This document shows positions 45,400-55,085 of a stretch of 64,000 nt of DNA, piece after piece. Made by a program: the position numbers and the translations under genes. Location: NCBI RefSeq assembly GCF_000023585.1, contig NC_012914.1:1684501-1748500 (forward strand), read 5' to 3'. Position 1 is the first letter of the stretch, and the number at the start of each line of letters is the position of its first letter. Source of the DNA: Paenibacillus sp. JDR-2. GTDB taxonomy: Bacteria; Bacillota; Bacilli; Paenibacillales; Paenibacillaceae. The notes below the pieces were generated by a model. That model was not told the DNA's origin, did not search any database, and was given only the letters and a program-made list of their open reading frames with translations.

Positions 45400-47238
45400 G
45401 TGACCGTTATGAACCAACAGATTAAAGGCTGGCGTGGAGTTCCGTTCTCGGAAGTAAAAATTGATGATGCTTTCTGGCGTCCGCGCCTTGAGACTCTCAA
45501 AAATGTAACGATGGGCGTCTGTTTGGACCAATGCGAGAAAACAGGCCGGATTGCGAACTTTGCCATCGCAGGCGGTTTAATAGAGGGCAAGTATGAAGGC
45601 ATGTACTACAATGATTCCGATGTATACAAGGTGCTTGAAGGCGCGGCCTACTCGCTTATGACGGACCGTGATCCCAAGCTGGAGGCGGAAATTGACCGGA
45701 TTGTGGAGCTGATTGAAGCCGCTCAGGAGGGCGACGGTTATTTGTCCACGTATTACACGCTGGAAGCTCCGGATCTTAAATGGACCGACATGGAAAAGCA
45801 TGAAATGTATAATGGCGGCCATTTAATTGAAGCAGCCGTTGCTTATTATCAAGCGACAGGAAAGCGCAAGCTGCTGGATGTCGCCTGCCGGATGGCGGAT
45901 CATTACGACTCGCTGTTTGGACCGGGCAAGCGACATTGGGCGGAAGGACATGAAGAGATTGAACTGGCGCTCGTGAAGCTGTTTGGCGTGACGGGTGAAG
46001 ACCGGTACTGGAAGCTTGCGCTGTGGCTTCTCGAGGAACGGGGCCATGGCCACGGCGTAGGCGCGATCTGGGATAAAGAGGATTGGGGTCCCGCATACTG
46101 CCAGGACGATGTGCCTGTAAGGGACATTCACGAGGTAAAAGGGCATGCCGTACGGGCGATGTATCTTTACACGGCGATGGCCGATGTCGTACTCGCTTCC
46201 GGCGATCCTGCTTATATGGAAGCTCTCGACCGCGTCTGGGCGCATACCGTTGAACGGAATATGTACGTAACGGGAGGCATCGGGCCGTCCGTCCATAATG
46301 AAGGCTTTACGTTTGACTATGACCTGCCGAACGAATCGGCTTATTGCGAGACCTGCGCTGCGATTGCGATGGCGTTCTGGAATCACCGGATGAATCTGCT
46401 GCATGGTCACGGCAAGTATGCGGATATCGTGGAGAAGGAGCTGTTTAACGGGGCACTGTCGGGAATTTCGTTATCCGGTGACCGGTTCTTCTATGTGAAC
46501 CCGCTCGCGTCCAAAGGCGAGCATCACCGCGTGGAATGGTTCCATACCTCCTGCTGCCCGACGAACCTTGCGCGCTTCCTGCCGTCGATTGGCCAATACG
46601 TGTATGCGGCGGCGGAGGACGGAATTTCGGTGAACCAGTATTTGAGCAGCGAGATGACCGTTCAGCTTGCGGGCGGAAGCAGCGTGAAGATTGGCCAATC
46701 AACGGCTTATCCTTGGGATGGCCGGGTAGAGCTATCCGTTACTCCGGAGCAAACGGATGAGTTCGCAATCCGTCTGCGTCTGCCGGGCTGGTGCGGAAGC
46801 TACCGGATCTATGCGCAAGGCGAATCCGTAACCGGTGCAGAAGCCTTGGCGGAGAACGGATATCTCGTTCTCAAACGGCACTGGCTGCCTGGCGACACGG
46901 TTGTGTTGGAGCTGGATATGCCGGTAACCGCAGTGCGTTCCCGCGAAGAGGTGGAAGCGAACCGCGGAAGGATCGCCTTCCAGCGCGGACCGGTCGTTTA
47001 TTGCATCGAGCAGACCGGTAATGATGGGCTCGTCTATGACGAGTTCGCCTTTAAAGCGGCAGAGCCGTTTGCTGCCGAATATGCCGCCGAACAGCTTGGC
47101 GGTGTAACCGTGCTGCGCGGAAAGACGGACGATGGCCGTTCCTGCGAGCTGATTCCGTACTATGCGTGGGACAACCGGGAAGCGGGATTTATGCAGGTAT
47201 GGGTGCGCGAAGCCGAAGACCGCAGGCTGTACCGTTAA
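45400..47238 (+). CDS. GH127 beta-L-arabinofuranosidase
   Basis: 612 residues without a signal peptide, hence cytoplasmic: it would release L-arabinose from beta-linked arabinofuranosyl oligosaccharides after import. The residues known from HypBA1 are all present by spacing: E301 (acid/base, N-E-G), E317 and C319 (Y-C-E-T-C), C385 and C386 (H-T-S-C-C-P-T-N) for zinc binding and catalysis. GTG at 45400 is used because GGGAGG lies seven bases before it. It is the only enzyme in the operon. Alternative: another GH127/DUF1680 activity. Confidence 0.92.
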   Translation: MTVMNQQIKGWRGVPFSEVKIDDAFWRPRLETLKNVTMGVCLDQCEKTGRIANFAIAGGLIEGKYEGMYYNDSDVYKVLEGAAYSLMTDRDPKLEAEIDRIVELIEAAQEGDGYLSTYYTLEAPDLKWTDMEKHEMYNGGHLIEAAVAYYQATGKRKLLDVACRMADHYDSLFGPGKRHWAEGHEEIELALVKLFGVTGEDRYWKLALWLLEERGHGHGVGAIWDKEDWGPAYCQDDVPVRDIHEVKGHAVRAMYLYTAMADVVLASGDPAYMEALDRVWAHTVERNMYVTGGIGPSVHNEGFTFDYDLPNESAYCETCAAIAMAFWNHRMNLLHGHGKYADIVEKELFNGALSGISLSGDRFFYVNPLASKGEHHRVEWFHTSCCPTNLARFLPSIGQYVYAAAEDGISVNQYLSSEMTVQLAGGSSVKIGQSTAYPWDGRVELSVTPEQTDEFAIRLRLPGWCGSYRIYAQGESVTGAEALAENGYLVLKRHWLPGDTVVLELDMPVTAVRSREEVEANRGRIAFQRGPVVYCIEQTGNDGLVYDEFAFKAAEPFAAEYAAEQLGGVTVLRGKTDDGRSCELIPYYAWDNREAGFMQVWVREAEDRRLYR

Positions 47239-47262
47239 TACCTGTTAGCCGCGGAAATGTAC

Positions 47263-47314
47263 GGAGCTGTTTGTACAGCCTTTCAAAAAGGTTGTATAGA
47301 CAGCTCTTTTTTTC
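47263..47314 (+). terminator. Terminator of the GH127 operon
   Basis: A long stem (gagctgt and tgtacagcctt with complements, small bulges) precedes seven T. Confidence 0.85.
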
Positions 47315-47558
47315 GTGTTATAATCATCATTCCGCCGATTTTTAATGGTAATTGGACCACTCGAGGAATATCCTGTAACAGGCCTTTAATGCTTTCTAGA
47401 GATAAGGTTATCGATGAAATCTATTTCTCAAGATGATAGGGTTATGCTACTATTATTAAACACATATTTCACCAAAATATACCTTATAATACGCATAAAC
47501 AAAGCAAAAATCGACACAAAATGACGCAAAACCCAGCAATTCTTATTAGGAGGGTCCC
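47315..47558. other. AT-rich intergenic region
   Basis: No gene. A TATAAT at 47485-47490 is a likely -10 for the TPR gene, with no clear -35; AGGAGGG stands just before the ATG at 47559. Confidence 0.5.
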
Positions 47559-48236
47559 ATGGGAAAACTCTTTTTATTATTTGTTTTCTTTACTTGGTTG
47601 TTCGGTAATCCCATTATCGCCATAATTGCTCTGTTATTTATCGTTTACGTCATCGACCGCCGGTTTATCGGTCTAACCCCAAGCCTTTTGAAGCCGATTC
47701 GCCGATCCTCGCGTTTAAGCAAGCTGAAGAAGCATATCGCCCAATCTCCTAACGATACATCCGCCAAAGTAGAAATTGCCCGAATTCTGATTGAGAAGAA
47801 GAAATACCGGGAAGCGCTGAATCTGCTTGAGCCGCTGGAGCGGATGCTCGACGATTCCGCCGAATATTGGGATGATCTTGGCCTTTGCCAGATGCAAACC
47901 GGACAACCGGAAGCCGGCGAAGCTGCCATGAGCAAGGCGCTGCTGCTTAATCCAAGAGTGAAATACGGCGCTCCTTATTTGAGGCTGGCTAGCTATTATT
48001 CGAAGCTGGATGCGGAAAGAGCACTCTCTTATATCGAAGCCTTTCAGGAGATTCATTCGTCTTCCTGCGAAGCTTACTACCGGCTTGCGGATATTTACGA
48101 GCAGATGAGCCGCAAAGAGGACGCGATGGAGGCTGTTTCGGAAGGGCTTCGGATTTACCGCTCGCTGCCGCGCTACAAAAAGCGGGTCGAGCGCAAATGG
48201 GCGCTCCGTTTGTTCATTCGGAAGACCCGCGGGTGA
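47559..48236 (+). CDS. Membrane-anchored TPR protein
   Basis: 225 residues: hydrophobic N-terminus (about 4-33, enough for one hairpin or one long segment), then tetratricopeptide-type helices (about 60-210; A-K-V-E-I-A-R-I-L-I-E, Y-W-D-D-L-G-L-C-Q-M-Q-T-G-Q). The repeats would project into the cytoplasm as a scaffold. Partner unknown. The sensor-kinase gene follows 100 bases later. AGGAGGG precedes the ATG. Confidence 0.85.
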   Translation: MGKLFLLFVFFTWLFGNPIIAIIALLFIVYVIDRRFIGLTPSLLKPIRRSSRLSKLKKHIAQSPNDTSAKVEIARILIEKKKYREALNLLEPLERMLDDSAEYWDDLGLCQMQTGQPEAGEAAMSKALLLNPRVKYGAPYLRLASYYSKLDAERALSYIEAFQEIHSSSCEAYYRLADIYEQMSRKEDAMEAVSEGLRIYRSLPRYKKRVERKWALRLFIRKTRG

Positions 48237-48336
48237 TGGAAAGAACTGCTTGTTTATTTTGCCGCATGCCGTATTGTTGTTTCCGTGAAAATCATCCATA
48301 ATCGAATTACATTACGAGAGCTTAAAGGAGCATCAT

Positions 48337-50082
48337 ATGCCGCGCAATATCTGGCTCATGGCGATTAGCTTGAGCGTTATCATCGTTTTATTAAGCAATG
48401 CCGCTTATTATTTTCTGACTAAAAAAACGTTGGAAGATGCGCTAAACCATGAGATGCGGGCTGTTGCGAAGCAAATTGAATTTTCCGTTGAGCAATCGAG
48501 GCTTGGAGCCGAAAAGTTCCAGGAGCAGATCGGCAAGGAGCTCCGGGTCGTATCGATCGCGGCGCAGTACGCGCTGGATCCGGACGTTGAGAAGGTAACG
48601 AACGACCAGCTGAAGGAATTAAGCGCCAAGCTGGGGGTCGAACATATCACGCTGATGAAGCGGACGAAAGATAATATTATCCTGTATAAGTCCTCGGACG
48701 TGAACGAGCTGGGCAAAGGGACAAAAACCTGGGATCCCTGGTATGTCGCCTTTAATCAGCTGTTCGACCAGCACGAGGTCAGGATCGACTGGCTGGGCCA
48801 GACGCTTCCGAACTTCTGGAGCGGGCCGTTCGAGGTGGCTTCAACGGATCCCGACAGCATTTACAAATGGGGTTATTACTACGACGGAACAACGAACTAT
48901 ATTATCGATCCGTACGTCAACTATACGACACTCGCCGAATACGAGAAGCTGACGGGCATCAACGAGCTCATCAACAAATCGATCGGAAGCAGCGACTCCT
49001 TGCTTGAAGCGACGGTATTTAACCCTACGACGTTTGGCAAAGGCTCCTTTGATACGATAAACGAAGTGGGCGAAGTCCAGGGACATTTGCTGCAGAAGGA
49101 TATCTTCTATGGAACGTACCGTTACAAGGGAGACAAAGATGTCGACTATGTGAAGAAAGCTTTTAATACCGGCAAGAGCGTCTCTGCAAAAGAAAATATC
49201 GACGGCAAGCATGTACTCAAAATGTTTATTCCGGTCTCGACGGGCCCGGGAATTAACCTGGTTGACGAGAACGGGACGCCGATCCACGGTTATGTGCTTT
49301 CTCTTGTGTCCGATTATCAGGTCATTCAGGACAGGCTCGACAGCCAATTTCTGAACATCGGGATTGTCATATTCCTCGTAACGGGCATTAGTCTGCTGAT
49401 CGCTGCTTTCGCGATGCGATATTTCCGGCAGACGCGCGAGAAGGTAGTCGTGGTGACTCAGCAGACGTACGCAGACGAGATCAACAGCATGTTCCAGTCC
49501 ATCCGCGCCCAGAGGCATGATTTCCTGAACCATGTCCAGACCATTCATTCTCTTGCGGAGCTGAACAAATCGAGGGAGCTTGTCGCGTATACGAAAGAGC
49601 TGACCGGCGAGATCCGGCTGATGAACGATATTATTAATATCGGGAACCCGGCAATTGCGGCATTGATCCGCTCGAAAATCTCGCAGGCGGAAAGCTACCG
49701 GATCGTTTTCACCTGCTCCTTCAGCGGGCTTAATCGTCTGGAGATGGGGATTAAGACACTGGATGTGAACCGGATGCTCGGCAATTTGATCGATAACGCT
49801 TTTGACGAGGTTATGAAGTATCCCGAAGAATGCCGCATGGTTGAACTGACAGGCAATCAGGCAGAAGGTTTCATCGAGTTCTGCATCACTAATACTTGCT
49901 CGAATGCGCGGGAGGTTACGGAAAAGCCTCTCTTTGACGCCGGCTTCTCCACCAAGGATGATGCCCATCAGGGACTTGGCTTGTTTACCGTCAAATCCAT
50001 TACCGAGCAGTATAAAGGAACTGTACAGATTCATGCTGAAGTTGAAGACCGAATTACCTTCTTTATCCGTATCCCGCACTAA
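48337..50082 (+). CDS. Orphan sensor kinase, Spo0B/CitA-DcuS type
   Basis: 581 residues: membrane segment 7-27, large extracellular sensor (30-330) rich in aromatic residues, second membrane segment near 345-365, then a Spo0B-like dimerisation helix with H394 (R-A-Q-R-H394-D-F-L-N-H) and an ATPase domain (N-L-I-D-N-A-F-D-E, G-L-G-L-F-T-V-K). The helix is the SPOB_a type of CitA/DcuS/AgrC-like kinases. No response regulator is adjacent, so its partner lies elsewhere. AAAGGAG precedes the ATG. A terminator follows. Confidence 0.87.
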   Translation: MPRNIWLMAISLSVIIVLLSNAAYYFLTKKTLEDALNHEMRAVAKQIEFSVEQSRLGAEKFQEQIGKELRVVSIAAQYALDPDVEKVTNDQLKELSAKLGVEHITLMKRTKDNIILYKSSDVNELGKGTKTWDPWYVAFNQLFDQHEVRIDWLGQTLPNFWSGPFEVASTDPDSIYKWGYYYDGTTNYIIDPYVNYTTLAEYEKLTGINELINKSIGSSDSLLEATVFNPTTFGKGSFDTINEVGEVQGHLLQKDIFYGTYRYKGDKDVDYVKKAFNTGKSVSAKENIDGKHVLKMFIPVSTGPGINLVDENGTPIHGYVLSLVSDYQVIQDRLDSQFLNIGIVIFLVTGISLLIAAFAMRYFRQTREKVVVVTQQTYADEINSMFQSIRAQRHDFLNHVQTIHSLAELNKSRELVAYTKELTGEIRLMNDIINIGNPAIAALIRSKISQAESYRIVFTCSFSGLNRLEMGIKTLDVNRMLGNLIDNAFDEVMKYPEECRMVELTGNQAEGFIEFCITNTCSNAREVTEKPLFDAGFSTKDDAHQGLGLFTVKSITEQYKGTVQIHAEVEDRITFFIRIPH

Positions 50083-50099
50083 TAACATTTGTTCGCTTG

Positions 50100-50141
50100 G
50101 CAGCCCGTTCACTTTTAACGAAGTGAAATGGGCTGCTTTTG
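50100..50141 (+). terminator. Terminator after the orphan kinase
   Basis: A 14-bp stem gcagcccgttcactt with its partner (one wobble) is followed by four T and a T-rich tail. Confidence 0.8.
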
Positions 50142-50216
50142 TCTTTTCAGAGGGCGCATTTTTTGTGGTATACTAATAAGATGCTAGGTGAACGGAAAGA
50201 GGGCAGGTGAACGAAC

Positions 50217-51803
50217 TTGGCAAGTCTTGATGATAAGCTTCATACAGCGCTTGAACACAGTCTGGGGCAGCATTTGAACGAAGAGATCATTCGCCGCGGA
50301 TGGGATTATTATCGGAGCGGCCAGGTGCTGAACGTCAAGCAGGCAGACGAGGATACGTTATACGGCGCCGTACAGGGGTCTGACGTTTATTCGGTTTTGC
50401 TTGATTCAGACCATTTTCGATACAGCAAATGCACTTGTCCTTTTAATGATTATTGCAAACATATGGCCGCTGTTTATTTCGCATATTGCCACAGCTTAGA
50501 CGGCGAGACGGCAGCCAAAGAGGCCTACGACCGGATTACGGGTGGTGACCAGAAGCAGCGTAGCACGGTTACCGTAAGCGTACCGAAGTTTAGCGGCCGT
50601 CATGTCCAGCCATCCGATGATGCTTCTCCGGAAGAATGGGGATTGTGGATGGACGCCGAATACGGTGAAACCTGGCGAAGCTGCCGGCATTCGCTTCATG
50701 CCCTGCAGCCGGTGCTGTCCGCGCTTAAGGGAACAACGAAGCATTGGGACAAAAAGAGTCAGAGGCTGCACTGGATGAGCGTCATCCTGTTTGTGCTCGA
50801 CCAGGCGGAGCAGGCAATCAAGACGGTAGATACGTTCAGCCGTTATTATCATGAAATGTCGTTTTTGCGCATGGCGGAGCCATGGGTAGAACATTATTAT
50901 ACGCTGGCTCTTGAGCTGGAACCTTCGGAGGTTACCGGCCATGACCGCAGCTGGGTGGATTACGTTGCCGGTTATGCAAAGGGCAGAGCCGTGAAAAATG
51001 AGCAGCAGCTGTTTGACTGGACCTATATCTATTTGGCGATTTGCGAGCGAATGGCGACGGATGCCGCTTGGTATGAGCATGAGCTGGATGTCATGAGGAA
51101 GGAAGAACTCCGGGATTCGGAAGAGCCGGTTAATCGGACCTTTGTGCATACGGCAGCGGCGATGCTCTGTTTCTTCGGGCGCAAGGACGAAGAGGCGCTG
51201 GCGCATTTCGGCAAGACGGATTTCCAGCGCTCGCAGAAGGTGATCTATCCTTGTGTCGCGCAGCGGCTTGAGGAAGGGGATTGGGGACTGATCAGCCACT
51301 GGATGAGTTTCCTGTACGACCATATTTCCAAGGTGAAAAATGCGAGAACCATTGGACCGTTTATGACCTTGTGCCGGAGAGCCGATACGGATCAGCCGGA
51401 TGAACCGCGCTGGACCGGGTATATGGTAGAGCTTCTTCCGCATTCCTATGCGGATTTGTCGGATCATTGGCTGGCCGTACAAAAGTACGAGGAATGGGCG
51501 GATCTTCAGCTTCTGATCGGCATGAAGCCGGATGATCTTGGCATTCAGAATGTGCGTGAGGTTTCGAAAGCAGCTCCAAGCGTCATGATCCCCCTCTATC
51601 ATCAGTCGATTGAAGAGGCAATTAATTCGCGCAACCGGCAGGGCTACCGCCTTGCGGTGAAAGAGCTTAAGAAGCTTGAGAGGCTGTATAAGGCCGATAA
51701 GCATGCGGATAAATGGGAGCGTTACATTGAAGGAATCGCAAGCAAGTATCAACGGCTTCGCGCGTTTCAGGAAGAGCTGTGGAAAGGAAAAATCGTAACA
51801 TGA
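50217..51803 (+). CDS. ywqB: SWIM zinc-finger protein (YwqB-like)
   Basis: 528 residues with a SWIM finger near the N-terminus: C72-x-C74-x5-C80-x-H82 (C-T-C-P-F-N-D-Y-C-K-H). SWIM domains bind zinc and nucleic acid or protein. The remainder is helical, without a known enzyme motif. It is followed, with ATGA overlap, by an SNF2 helicase, the same pair as ywqB-ywqA of B. subtilis. TTG at 50217 is the start with AGGTGA upstream. Confidence 0.87.
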   Translation: MASLDDKLHTALEHSLGQHLNEEIIRRGWDYYRSGQVLNVKQADEDTLYGAVQGSDVYSVLLDSDHFRYSKCTCPFNDYCKHMAAVYFAYCHSLDGETAAKEAYDRITGGDQKQRSTVTVSVPKFSGRHVQPSDDASPEEWGLWMDAEYGETWRSCRHSLHALQPVLSALKGTTKHWDKKSQRLHWMSVILFVLDQAEQAIKTVDTFSRYYHEMSFLRMAEPWVEHYYTLALELEPSEVTGHDRSWVDYVAGYAKGRAVKNEQQLFDWTYIYLAICERMATDAAWYEHELDVMRKEELRDSEEPVNRTFVHTAAAMLCFFGRKDEEALAHFGKTDFQRSQKVIYPCVAQRLEEGDWGLISHWMSFLYDHISKVKNARTIGPFMTLCRRADTDQPDEPRWTGYMVELLPHSYADLSDHWLAVQKYEEWADLQLLIGMKPDDLGIQNVREVSKAAPSVMIPLYHQSIEEAINSRNRQGYRLAVKELKKLERLYKADKHADKWERYIEGIASKYQRLRAFQEELWKGKIVT

Positions 51804-54697
51804 AAACATTCATCGGCGCTCGGACGTTACTCGTGGACGGTTACTGGAAGCAAGGCGACAAGGAGGAAGACAGTGCAATCATACTCGCGGCGGCAGACCG
51901 GGGGGACAGTCCGGCAAGGCTGAAGCAGGTGCTCTTTGCCTGGCATCAAGCCTCTTGGTATGGCGCGGAGGTTGAGGACATTGATTCGGAAATGGGGAAG
52001 GCGCTTAAGCTGCCTCCCCTGCTTGCTGTTGATTACTTGTCCTCGCCGCGTCCTGTCCGGCTTCTGCAAGTGGAATGGACGGATCGGCTGCAAGCCTTGA
52101 TGCGTATGGCAGGCAAGCTCCGGGAGGTGCTGCTTGAGGGATGGTTTCAGCCGGACTGGGGCAGATGGTCGGAGCACCGGCGCGCGTGGCGGCTGGAGGT
52201 TCCGGCGGAACAGGCTGCTTTTGCCGCGGAATGGCAGCAGCTTATAAGGGAGACCGGGATAAACGGTGCGGATCAGTGGTTAAGCGAGGCGGTTGAAGAG
52301 GTTTTGGCGCAGAACGGTCCTGCCGCGGCGGCGTGGCGCAAAATTGCCGCAGCGGCAGGCGGGGAATCCGTACTTCTTCATAAGGCCGCCGATGAAGAGG
52401 ACTGGCTGATTGCGCTTGGTCTTCATAAGGATACGATGCCTTTTAAGGTTGCTCTGCAGCTCGCGGAGCCTGTGGAAGGCGCAAGCTGGCAGCTTCGTCC
52501 CGCGCTGCAGGACCGAAACGGCGGATCATGGATCCCCGTTGTCCATGCGAAAGGGCAATGGCAAGTCTTGTTCGAGCAGGACGGTCCGCTGCCCGCGGAC
52601 TGGGTGCCGCATTTGGATGCTAGACTGGCGAAGGAGCACGGCAAATGGCTTGCTGTCCTGCCGGACTGGATGGATGAAGCTGATCCGGAGAAGCTGCGCA
52701 GACAGCTTACGGATAACGATGCCTGGTTCTTTATGGAGAAAGCGAGCCTGCAGCTGCTGGAAGCAGGCTGCCCGGTTCTCTTGCCAAGCTGGTGGGAAGC
52801 TGTGCGCTCCCGCCGCTTAAGGCTGAAAGCAAAAATGAAATCTTCGGTTGGCTCCGACGCGCAGCCGATGTTTGGCCTGGACCAGATTGTGCAGTTCGAT
52901 TGGAAGATGGCACTTGGAAATGTCGATCTGTCGGAGTCCGAGTTCATGCGGCTTGCCGAAGAAAACCGGAGGCTCATGAATATCGGCGGCGAATGGGTTC
53001 ATCTCGATCCGCAGGATGTTGCTCAGATTCGCGACTGGATCAAGCGGGTCGGCAAGCGCAAAGGGCTGTCGTTCCGCGATGTGATGGAGATGCATTTGCT
53101 CGGCGGCACCGTTATGGAAGACGGAGATGATGCTTCCATCGCGCTGCGGGCAGAGGTTGAGCTGAACGATCATCTGACGAGATGGCTCGAGCAGCTTCAG
53201 CATACGGCTGAAATCCCTCTGGTCGATATACCAGGCAGCTTCCTAGGTTCTCTTCGTCCGTACCAGCAGCAGGGGGTTTCCTGGCTGCTGTTCCTCCGGA
53301 GATTCGGCCTTGGCGGCGTGCTTGCCGATGATATGGGTCTTGGCAAGACGATTCAGTTCATGGCTTATCTCTCCTATGTGAAGGAGCACAGCAGCAATAG
53401 TCTTGGACCTTCTCTTCTGATTTGTCCGACTTCCGTTATCGGCAACTGGGAGAAGGAGCTGGAGAAGTTCGCCCCAACTCTTGCGGCGTATCTCCATTAC
53501 GGCCCAAAAAGGGAAAAAGGCGAGGCGCTTCAAGAAGCGGTTGCAGGTGCCGATATTGTCATCACGTCTTATTCTCTTGCCCAAATTGATGAAGAAGAGC
53601 TGAGTCAGATCGAATGGGATGCTCTCTGTCTGGATGAAGCGCAAAACATAAAAAACGTATACACGAAGCAATCTGCTGCGATCCGCGCACTGCCGGCCAA
53701 TCACCGGATCGCGCTGACCGGTACCCCGATGGAAAACCGGCTGACCGAGCTTTGGTCGATCTATGATTTTATTAATCCGGGATACCTGGGCAGCATGGGC
53801 GAGTTCCGCAAAGCGATTGTACTGCCAATTGAACGCACCCGTGACGAACAAGTCATCAGCGGCCTTCAGCGTTGGGTGAAGCCGTTTATGCTCCGCAGGG
53901 TGAAGAAGGATCCCGCGATTCAGCTGTCGCTGCCCGAAAAGAATGAAGCAAAAACTTATTTGACCTTAACGACAGAGCAAGGGGCGATCTACGAGAATAT
54001 CGTTGCCGATCTGCTCGAGAAGCTGGATAAGCTAGGTCCGATGCAGCGCCGGGGCTTAATTCTGGCTTCGCTTACGAGACTGAAGCAGCTATGCGATCAT
54101 CCGGCTATGCTGAACGAAGAACGCGAGCTTCAGCAGCAGTGGGATGAGAGCCGATCGAACAAGGTAGCGCGATTGCTGGAGATGGTAGAGGAAATTGCAT
54201 CCGAAGGCGAACGCTGCTTGATTTTTACCCAGTTTGTGGATATGGGCGAGCAGCTTAAGAAGCTTCTGGAAGAACGGCTGGGACTTCCGGTTCCGTATTT
54301 GCATGGCGGTGTGCCTAAGGCCAAGCGGGACGATATGATCGACAAGTTCCAGAACCCGGAGGAGCCATGCTGCGCATTTGTACTGTCGCTTAAAGCCGGT
54401 GGTACCGGCCTTAACTTGACGGCGGCGAATCACGTCTTCCATTTCGACCGTTGGTGGAATCCGGCGGTCGAGAATCAGGCGACAGACCGTGCTTTCCGGA
54501 TTGGCCAGACGAAGCAGGTACAGGTCCATAAGTTTATTACGCTTGGCACGCTTGAGGAAAAAATCGACGAGATGATTGACCGGAAGCAGCAGCTGAACGA
54601 GCAGGTCGTTGGGCAGTCCGAGCAATGGATTACCGAGCTGTCTACGGATGAGCTGAAGGAGCTGTTCGCGCTTCGCAAAAACTGGCTGAAGGGATGA
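51800..54697 (+). CDS. ywqA: SNF2-family DEAD/DEAQ-box helicase (YwqA-like)
   Basis: 965 residues. The N-terminal 430 residues are of the bacterial SNF2-associated type; the motor follows: D-D-M-G-L-G-K-T (about 509-516), L-D-E-A-Q (about 610-614), L-T-G-T-P-M-E-N-R, and C-terminal A-G-G-T-G-L-N-L-T with T-D-R-A-F-R-I-G-Q. It is a double-stranded DNA or RNA translocase, likely working with the SWIM protein in DNA repair or recombination. ATG at 51800 overlaps the previous stop; earlier in-frame codons lie inside the SWIM gene. Confidence 0.93.
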   Translation: MKTFIGARTLLVDGYWKQGDKEEDSAIILAAADRGDSPARLKQVLFAWHQASWYGAEVEDIDSEMGKALKLPPLLAVDYLSSPRPVRLLQVEWTDRLQALMRMAGKLREVLLEGWFQPDWGRWSEHRRAWRLEVPAEQAAFAAEWQQLIRETGINGADQWLSEAVEEVLAQNGPAAAAWRKIAAAAGGESVLLHKAADEEDWLIALGLHKDTMPFKVALQLAEPVEGASWQLRPALQDRNGGSWIPVVHAKGQWQVLFEQDGPLPADWVPHLDARLAKEHGKWLAVLPDWMDEADPEKLRRQLTDNDAWFFMEKASLQLLEAGCPVLLPSWWEAVRSRRLRLKAKMKSSVGSDAQPMFGLDQIVQFDWKMALGNVDLSESEFMRLAEENRRLMNIGGEWVHLDPQDVAQIRDWIKRVGKRKGLSFRDVMEMHLLGGTVMEDGDDASIALRAEVELNDHLTRWLEQLQHTAEIPLVDIPGSFLGSLRPYQQQGVSWLLFLRRFGLGGVLADDMGLGKTIQFMAYLSYVKEHSSNSLGPSLLICPTSVIGNWEKELEKFAPTLAAYLHYGPKREKGEALQEAVAGADIVITSYSLAQIDEEELSQIEWDALCLDEAQNIKNVYTKQSAAIRALPANHRIALTGTPMENRLTELWSIYDFINPGYLGSMGEFRKAIVLPIERTRDEQVISGLQRWVKPFMLRRVKKDPAIQLSLPEKNEAKTYLTLTTEQGAIYENIVADLLEKLDKLGPMQRRGLILASLTRLKQLCDHPAMLNEERELQQQWDESRSNKVARLLEMVEEIASEGERCLIFTQFVDMGEQLKKLLEERLGLPVPYLHGGVPKAKRDDMIDKFQNPEEPCCAFVLSLKAGGTGLNLTAANHVFHFDRWWNPAVENQATDRAFRIGQTKQVQVHKFITLGTLEEKIDEMIDRKQQLNEQVVGQSEQWITELSTDELKELFALRKNWLKG

Positions 54698-54706
54698 GGG
54701 GGATAA

Positions 54707-54892
54707 ATGTCTGGAGAAAAGGACAAGTGGGCTAAAGCGATGAGTGAGCGGCACACCGGATCCCCTGGACCTGATCAGCCGGATCAGGGGAGCACCGAGC
54801 CGGATACGTCAGGTTCTGATGAGCAAGGAAATGAAGAATGGAGAGCCTTTTATAAGGCAATCCGAGCCCACATTGAGGATATGCGTAAGTAA
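54707..54892 (+). CDS. Small hydrophilic hypothetical protein
   Basis: 61 residues, rich in Gly, Pro, Asp, Glu and Ser in the middle, ending in a short helix (W-R-A-F-Y-K-A-I-R-A-H-I-E). GAGGGGG sits four bases before the ATG and the gene follows ywqA by nine bases, so it is likely a true operon member. No family recognised. Confidence 0.62.
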   Translation: MSGEKDKWAKAMSERHTGSPGPDQPDQGSTEPDTSGSDEQGNEEWRAFYKAIRAHIEDMRK

Positions 54893-54908
54893 TAGGTGAT
54901 TTATCATT

Positions 54909-54952
54909 ACACAGCTTGTCGGTAATAGTAACCCGAGAAGCTGTGTTTTTTT
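54909..54952 (+). terminator. Terminator of the ywqBA unit
   Basis: A 9-bp stem acacagctt/aagctgtgt with a 20-base loop is followed by seven T. Confidence 0.82.
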
Positions 54953-55031
54953 ATCCCTGTTTCGAAAAATAATAGAATTGTATCCCTCATCGGGCTTATT
55001 TTCGACCTCCCGAGCAAGGAATTATTGAATC

Positions 55032-55037
55032 TATAAT
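55032..55037 (+). promoter_or_regulatory. Putative -10 of the second sugar operon
   Basis: TATAAT about 50 bases before the ATG at 55086. No good -35 at 16-18 bp; an activator (the YesN protein) may compensate. Confidence 0.4.
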
Positions 55038-55085
55038 AAGGGTGCAAGGCAAACAAGCAAGATCATATCGAGGAGGTCTTCTTAA

